9,815 nt of DNA. Origin: Rhodanobacteraceae bacterium (GTDB lineage Bacteria; Pseudomonadota; Gammaproteobacteria; Xanthomonadales; Rhodanobacteraceae). The stretch is from assembly GCA_012270595.1 (NCBI GenBank), contig JAAXIA010000212.1, positions 1 to 9,815 on the forward strand, in the 5' to 3' direction. Below the pieces are notes generated by a model. That model did no database searches and was not told the DNA's origin. It was given only the letters and a program-made list of their open reading frames with translations. The translations under genes and the position numbers were made by a program. Shown here piece after piece: positions 6,762 to 9,815 of the stretch; the stretch's first letter is position 1, and the number at the start of each line of letters is the position of its first letter.

Positions 6762-8306
6762 CTACTGTTCGGAGTGAATGGTAGGCAGCGGCGTATTGTT
6801 CGCCTTGTTATGGAAATGGTGGGTAGCTGAAAGCTTGCGCAGCGTGGGCAGCATCGCCAGTGAGAGCACCGTGCAGGCAACGCCGGCCCAGCCCAGATTG
6901 TTGAACAACCGGGTAGAAGCGATCATGGTCTGCGCAGCGTCGTTAACGTCGTGCGCCCCGACGGTGGCGAAGTTGGCAACGATGCCGCCCAGATATTGAG
7001 AGACACCGGAAGCCACAAAATAGGCTCCCATCATGAAGCCACCCATGCGCGCGGGCACGTAGCGAGAGATCATTGCCAGCCCCAGACCGCTTACCAGCAG
7101 TTCACCCAGTCCACCGGCACCGTAGCCCCAGACCATCACCCATGAGCTGGTTCTGTTATCTACAGCAAAATGTGCGGCTGAGCCATAAATAAAAAACCCT
7201 ATCGCCACGACGGCAAAACCCATGGCAAATTTGGTGGCGATGGAAAAGTCCTTGCCCTTGCGTGTGCGTGCGTTGTAAACGTAGGCGAGCAGAGGACTCA
7301 GGATGAAAATCCAGATCGGGTTAAATGACTGGAACTGTGCCGGTGCCCAATTCCAAAGATGCATGCCAAAAACGTCGAAGCTGGGGTTGACGTTGCGTAG
7401 CGCAAACAGGTTTAGCGATGTAGACATCTGCTGATAGAAAATGAAAAAGAACATCGTCTGCACGGTCAGTATCAGTGCGACAGTAAGTCCGGCACGTTCA
7501 GAGTGTTCACTGTGACGAATCAGATGGACGAAGATGCCGAGCACTACGAGACCTGCCAGATAAACAGCGACGCGCGCCACATCCTGGTTGTTAAGAACGA
7601 AAGCCGCTGCAAGCACAAACAAAATAGCGACCACCGCCACAGTCAGAACTGTTTTAGGCGGCACAGGTTTGTCGTCGATGTCCGAGCCGATGTGGCACAG
7701 TGACTGGCGCATCACCGCGTAGTTGGCCAGGCCCACCAGCAAGCCGACCGTGCACACGGCAAAGGCACCATGCCAGCCCCAGCCATGACCATAGGTGCGG
7801 TTTAGATAGTTTTTCACCCACGGAGTGAGCAGCATGGAGAAGGTTGAGCCAATATTTACCGCCATGTAGTAGAGGGTGAAGGCACTGTCGATCTTGGTGT
7901 CATCACCGGCATAGATTTTGCGTACCAGATTGCCAGCATTGGATTTGAACATGCCGTTGCCAACCACGATGATACCGAGTGAAGCATAAAGAAAAAGGAC
8001 ACCTTCGCCGGGTATCGCCATCATGGCGTAACCTAGGGCGAGGACGACTGTACCGGTGAGCATGGTGCGGCGCGTGCCAAGCACCTTGTCGCCGAGCCAT
8101 CCACCGATAGCAGGTGACACGTAAATGAGTGCGGCGGCGGCACTCCATACCAGGTTGGCCTTGTGATCGGGGAAGCCCAGGCGCTGCACCATGTAGTACA
8201 CGATGAGCGCTTGCATGCCGTAGTAGCCGAATCGTTCCCACATCTCGATCAGGAAAACGGTGGCAAAGGAACGGCCTTGTGAAATAGTTGGGGTTGTGGT
8301 CGCCAT
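6762..8306 (-). CDS. POT/PTR2-family proton-coupled di-/tripeptide symporter
   Basis: An inner-membrane major-facilitator protein that imports small peptides with protons. At 514 residues it has the usual length for bacterial POT proteins, which have about 14 membrane spans; many hydrophobic segments are evident throughout. The proton-coupling signature ExxERFxYY is exact (Glu21, Glu24, Arg25, Phe26, Tyr28, Tyr29). GNGMFKSN carries Lys121, the lysine of the conserved GxGLxKPN motif; the usual Pro is Ser here. The second PTR2 signature, YYMAVNIGS, lies at 146-154. Near the C-terminus GELLVSGLGLAMISRYVPARMGGFMMG is also typical. The ATG at 8306 is supported by ACGGA about 9 bases upstream. A hairpin closes the gene, so it is probably a single-gene unit. 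Substrate range (dipeptide, tripeptide or nitrate-like) cannot be told from sequence alone, though bacterial members are mostly peptide carriers. Confidence 0.95.
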   Translation of the reverse strand: MATTTPTISQGRSFATVFLIEMWERFGYYGMQALIVYYMVQRLGFPDHKANLVWSAAAALIYVSPAIGGWLGDKVLGTRRTMLTGTVVLALGYAMMAIPGEGVLFLYASLGIIVVGNGMFKSNAGNLVRKIYAGDDTKIDSAFTLYYMAVNIGSTFSMLLTPWVKNYLNRTYGHGWGWHGAFAVCTVGLLVGLANYAVMRQSLCHIGSDIDDKPVPPKTVLTVAVVAILFVLAAAFVLNNQDVARVAVYLAGLVVLGIFVHLIRHSEHSERAGLTVALILTVQTMFFFIFYQQMSTSLNLFALRNVNPSFDVFGMHLWNWAPAQFQSFNPIWIFILSPLLAYVYNARTRKGKDFSIATKFAMGFAVVAIGFFIYGSAAHFAVDNRTSSWVMVWGYGAGGLGELLVSGLGLAMISRYVPARMGGFMMGAYFVASGVSQYLGGIVANFATVGAHDVNDAAQTMIASTRLFNNLGWAGVACTVLSLAMLPTLRKLSATHHFHNKANNTPLPTIHSEQ

Positions 8307-8387
8307 ACATCAAATCCGTATTGAGTTCTAAAAAAAGGTCACATTAGTCACACATGTGAGGTGAGCGGTGTCTAATAAATATCTCAG

Positions 8388-8421
8388 AGTATAGAATGTT
8401 AATAAGGAACTTGCTTGTCAA
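8388..8421 (-). promoter_or_regulatory. Possible promoter of the peptide transporter gene
   Basis: A perfect -35 box TTGACA (8421-8416) and a good -10 box TATACT (8393-8388) lie about 80 bases before the transporter start. The spacing is 22 bases, too long for a standard sigma-70 promoter, so one of the two boxes may be chance. Confidence 0.25.
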
Positions 8422-8578
8422 GTGGGCAAAATACCGCAGTTGCCAGCAATTTTTTGCTGCATGGTGGTACTTATGGGCAATTATGCCATGGTAGCCTGTC
8501 AGGGAGCTTCGTGGCACTATTGCTCTTCTATGGATTGTTTTTGAAGTCGGGTTGTTTCGGGTTGGATCGTGTTTTATG

Positions 8579-8584
8579 AAGGAG
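8579..8584 (+). promoter_or_regulatory. Ribosome binding site deciding the dgkA start
   Basis: AAGGAG ends 8 bases before a TTG at 8593, giving a 124-residue DgkA close to the 122 residues of E. coli. The upstream GTG codons at 8569 and 8584 are in frame but overlap or precede this site. Confidence 0.55.
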
Positions 8585-8592
8585 TGTCAGCC

Positions 8593-8967
8593 TTGCCTGG
8601 CAGTGGTTTTCGCGGGTCACCCCGCCAACTATGGAAAGCTTTTTGCTGGTCGATGAAGGGCTTGCGCGCAGCTTGGTGTCATGAGGCATCGTTTCGCCTT
8701 GAAGTGTTACTTGCTCTCGTGTTGGTGCCAGCAGGTCTATGGCTGGGGCACGATGGCCTGGAAAGAGTCACTCTGGTCGTACCGATCTTCATGGTTCTGG
8801 CAACCGAGCTTGTCAATTCGGCACTCGAAGCGCTGGTTGACCTGGTAAGTCCCGGCTTTCATGAATTAGCTGGGCGGGTCAAGGAACTGGGGTCGGCAGC
8901 AGTTTTTGTATTGCAGCTAGCCACGCTACTGTGCTGGTTGCTGGTACTTGGACCATACTACGGCTGA
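8593..8967 (+). CDS. dgkA: Diacylglycerol kinase (integral membrane, DgkA type)
   Basis: Phosphorylates diacylglycerol to phosphatidic acid in the inner membrane, recycling lipid released when membrane-derived glucans are made. From the TTG at 8593 the product has 124 residues: an amphipathic N-terminus (LWKAFCWSMKGLRAAW) followed by three hydrophobic spans (about 36-52, 58-78, 102-120). Aligning with E. coli at a constant offset of three, Glu28, Glu69, Asn72, Glu76 and Lys94 are kept as Glu31, Glu72, Asn75, Glu79 and Lys97, within ATELVNSALEALVD and HELAGRVKELGSAAV. The equivalent of Asp95 is Glu98, and the Arg of the usual VDRI is Leu, both unusual. The active site is otherwise whole, so a working enzyme is likely. 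It is the only plus-strand gene here. Its last codons overlap a short minus-strand frame attributed to an IS fragment. Confidence 0.93.
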   Translation: MPGSGFRGSPRQLWKAFCWSMKGLRAAWCHEASFRLEVLLALVLVPAGLWLGHDGLERVTLVVPIFMVLATELVNSALEALVDLVSPGFHELAGRVKELGSAAVFVLQLATLLCWLLVLGPYYG

Positions 8968-9107
8968 ACACGTTTCACTGGCCAGACACAGGTTGGTGCG
9001 TCTAGATGATCGACAAGGGACTGAGTGTGAAGAATCGGGTGATCTCCGCGACGCTCCTGAACCATTTGTACCGCACGCTTACGGACCTCGGGGAAAAACT
9101 TGCTCAT
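8958..9107 (-). pseudogene. 5' fragment of an IS3-family transposase OrfA
   Basis: A 49-codon minus-strand frame begins MSKFFPEVRKRAVQMVQERRGDHP. This matches the style of the N-terminal helix-turn-helix region of IS3-family OrfA proteins (MSK.F.PEVR.RAV.MV.E). After about residue 24 (base 9036) the expected continuation (W..I..IA.K.G...TL..W) is missing, and the frame reads through unrelated sequence to a stop inside the end of dgkA. A whole OrfA has about 90-100 residues, and no OrfB is present. It is therefore a truncated, inactive remnant. The assignment rests on a short stretch and is made from memory of the family. Confidence 0.6.
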
Positions 9108-9218
9108 AGTGCCATTCTCACAGGAGATAAAGCTTACTAAAAGGCCAGGGTAATTCGCTCAGCTGTAGTAGTTCAGACCTGATGTCACAGTCTTACTTTT
9201 CAGGTCTGAGCTGCTACA
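9036..9218 (-). mobile_element. Probable left end of a truncated IS3-family insertion sequence
   Basis: The OrfA fragment is preceded on the minus strand by about 60 bases of leader and then by a long inverted repeat. The minus-strand segment within it, ACCTGAAAAGTAAGAC, recalls the GACCTGA...AAAAGT.AGAC style of terminal repeats in this family. The element appears to break near 9036, and no right end is present, so its boundary and target duplication cannot be fixed. Identity as an IS end is inference. Confidence 0.4.
9164..9218. repeat. 19-bp inverted repeat after the right-edge gene
   Basis: Bases 9164-9182 pair with 9200-9218 around a 17-base loop. All 19 positions pair as plus-strand RNA if two G·U pairs are allowed; 17 of 19 are Watson-Crick. 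It begins 13 bases after the stop of the minus-strand gene at 9232. It may be part of an IS end, or serve as a transcription stop between the two converging genes. On the plus strand a T-rich stretch follows about 10 bases later. Confidence 0.65.
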
Positions 9219-9231
9219 TTCATGCTTCTTT

Positions 9232-9815
9232 TTAATATTTTGGAATGTCTCCACTAAGAAACAAGTGTCTATATTCTATCATAGAAGGATCCTTAAAAAT
9301 ATCAGTATAGCTATAATTAGGCTTACGCATGGTTTCCCGTAACTCATTTACCTTGAGATTATACTGATCCCATAAAGCTTGATAATCCGTCACTTGTTCA
9401 GCTGTCTGGATATTTTTGCCAAATCCGACCTGAAAAAACTCAACCTCATCTTCAGAAGTCATTTTCATAAGAACACGCCCCCTTCCTAGATTATTACCAA
9501 GGGGCCGCAAAAATGGCGAAATTTCCCCTCTTAACAAATTCGCATTTCTTCTTAGCATAAAATCGTAATATTGCGGGCCAAATCTCCGTATTACTTGCTG
9601 AATATTTCCTTCCGAAATATTCATAACATGATGTATATACGGAATTCTGTAACTGTTACCTTCCAATAATTCTGCCCCGACATACTCTTGATTCTGCAGC
9701 TCATAAAATTTATTCCATGCAGTTACTATACGATGCGCTTCCTCTCTGGATGACGCAACTTTTACGATATAGGTCAATCCATTTTTTAGTTGAGCTAATT
9801 TCCCGGCAATAAAAG
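9232..9815 (-). CDS. Unrecognised protein, C-terminal 193 residues (partial, N-terminus beyond right edge)
   Basis: I do not recognise this gene. The frame is open to the right edge: the codons before the TTG at 9777 read FIAGKLAQLKNG without a stop, so that TTG is probably an internal leucine and the window holds only the C-terminal part. The visible part is hydrophilic, with no membrane span, signal peptide or cysteine, and is rich in Asn, Glu, Arg and Tyr. It contains RRFGPQYYDFMLRRNANLLRGE and PLGNNLGRGRVLMKM and ends SGDIPKY. The segment YIVKVASSREEAHRIVTAW...YRIPY faintly recalls a SPOR fold, but not enough to assign. The DNA is clearly more AT-rich than the rest of the window, and the gene stops beside IS debris; both hint at horizontal acquisition. 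It converges on dgkA. Confidence 0.6.
   Translation of the reverse strand, partial: FIAGKLAQLKNGLTYIVKVASSREEAHRIVTAWNKFYELQNQEYVGAELLEGNSYRIPYIHHVMNISEGNIQQVIRRFGPQYYDFMLRRNANLLRGEISPFLRPLGNNLGRGRVLMKMTSEDEVEFFQVGFGKNIQTAEQVTDYQALWDQYNLKVNELRETMRKPNYSYTDIFKDPSMIEYRHLFLSGDIPKY

Larger units (their letters stand above)
8307..8592. other. Divergent intergenic region between the peptide transporter and dgkA
   Basis: This 286-base region separates two diverging genes and should carry both promoters. It contains an exact 8-bp palindrome CACATGTG (8351-8358); a minus-strand direct repeat TGTGAC-TAA-TGTGAC ending near 8339; and a small stem CAGCAA (8444-8449) with TTGCTG (8454-8459) around TTTT. 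No RNA gene or open frame of note was found, and no regulator site could be named with confidence. Confidence 0.5.

Noticed and set aside
9232..9777. A complete gene starting at the TTG at 9777
   Set aside because: The frame stays open upstream to the window edge and no ribosome site precedes the TTG, so it is more likely a partial gene.
9232..9815. SPOR-type peptidoglycan-binding domain in the right-edge protein
   Set aside because: The YIVKVASSREEAHRIV start is suggestive, but the remaining SPOR pattern (repeat symmetry and closing RV.VGPF) is absent.
1..9815. CRISPR array, tRNA, rRNA or toxin-antitoxin pair
   Set aside because: No regularly spaced short repeats, cloverleaf or rRNA sequence, or small paired frames with toxin-like features were seen by eye on either strand.

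Overview
The window reads as ordinary chromosome of a gammaproteobacterium, most like the Xanthomonadaceae / Lysobacterales. The clues are the style of its TamA, of its BtuB-type receptor remnant and of its DgkA, and a base composition of roughly half G+C, lower than typical Xanthomonas and closer to a reduced lineage such as Xylella. The genus is a guess made from protein style, not from a search.

Layout, left to right. Almost everything except dgkA lies on the minus strand. (1) 1-1261: N-terminal two thirds of tamA, an outer-membrane assembly factor, cut by the left edge. (2) 1393-3333: acs, acetyl-CoA synthetase, complete with its catalytic lysine. (3) 3507-3953: a decayed C-terminal piece of a BtuB-like TonB-dependent receptor. 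(4) 3954-4139: non-coding, with a large nested palindrome. (5) 4140-5111: a secreted Sel1-repeat protein whose last codons form a terminator-like hairpin. (6) 5266-6621: a fused two-subunit succinyl-CoA:3-oxoacid CoA-transferase. (7) 6762-8306: a POT-family peptide/proton symporter, with a strong hairpin just after its stop. (8) 8593-8967: dgkA on the plus strand. (9) 8958-9218: what looks like the left end and first codons of an IS3-family element. (10) 9232-9815: the AT-rich C-terminal part of an unrecognised protein, open through the right edge.

Metabolically, acs (acetate to acetyl-CoA), the CoA-transferase (acetoacetate to acetoacetyl-CoA) and the peptide symporter fit scavenging of small organic acids and peptides. 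They are separate transcription units as far as can be seen, not one operon. TamA and DgkA are envelope housekeeping genes. The receptor remnant, the IS fragment and the AT-rich right edge show a chromosome that has undergone gene decay and insertion.

I found no convincing new multi-gene system. The points most worth a second look are the unknown AT-rich gene next to IS debris at the right edge, the fused CoA-transferase, the nested palindrome at 4002-4078 and the hairpin built into the end of the Sel1 gene.
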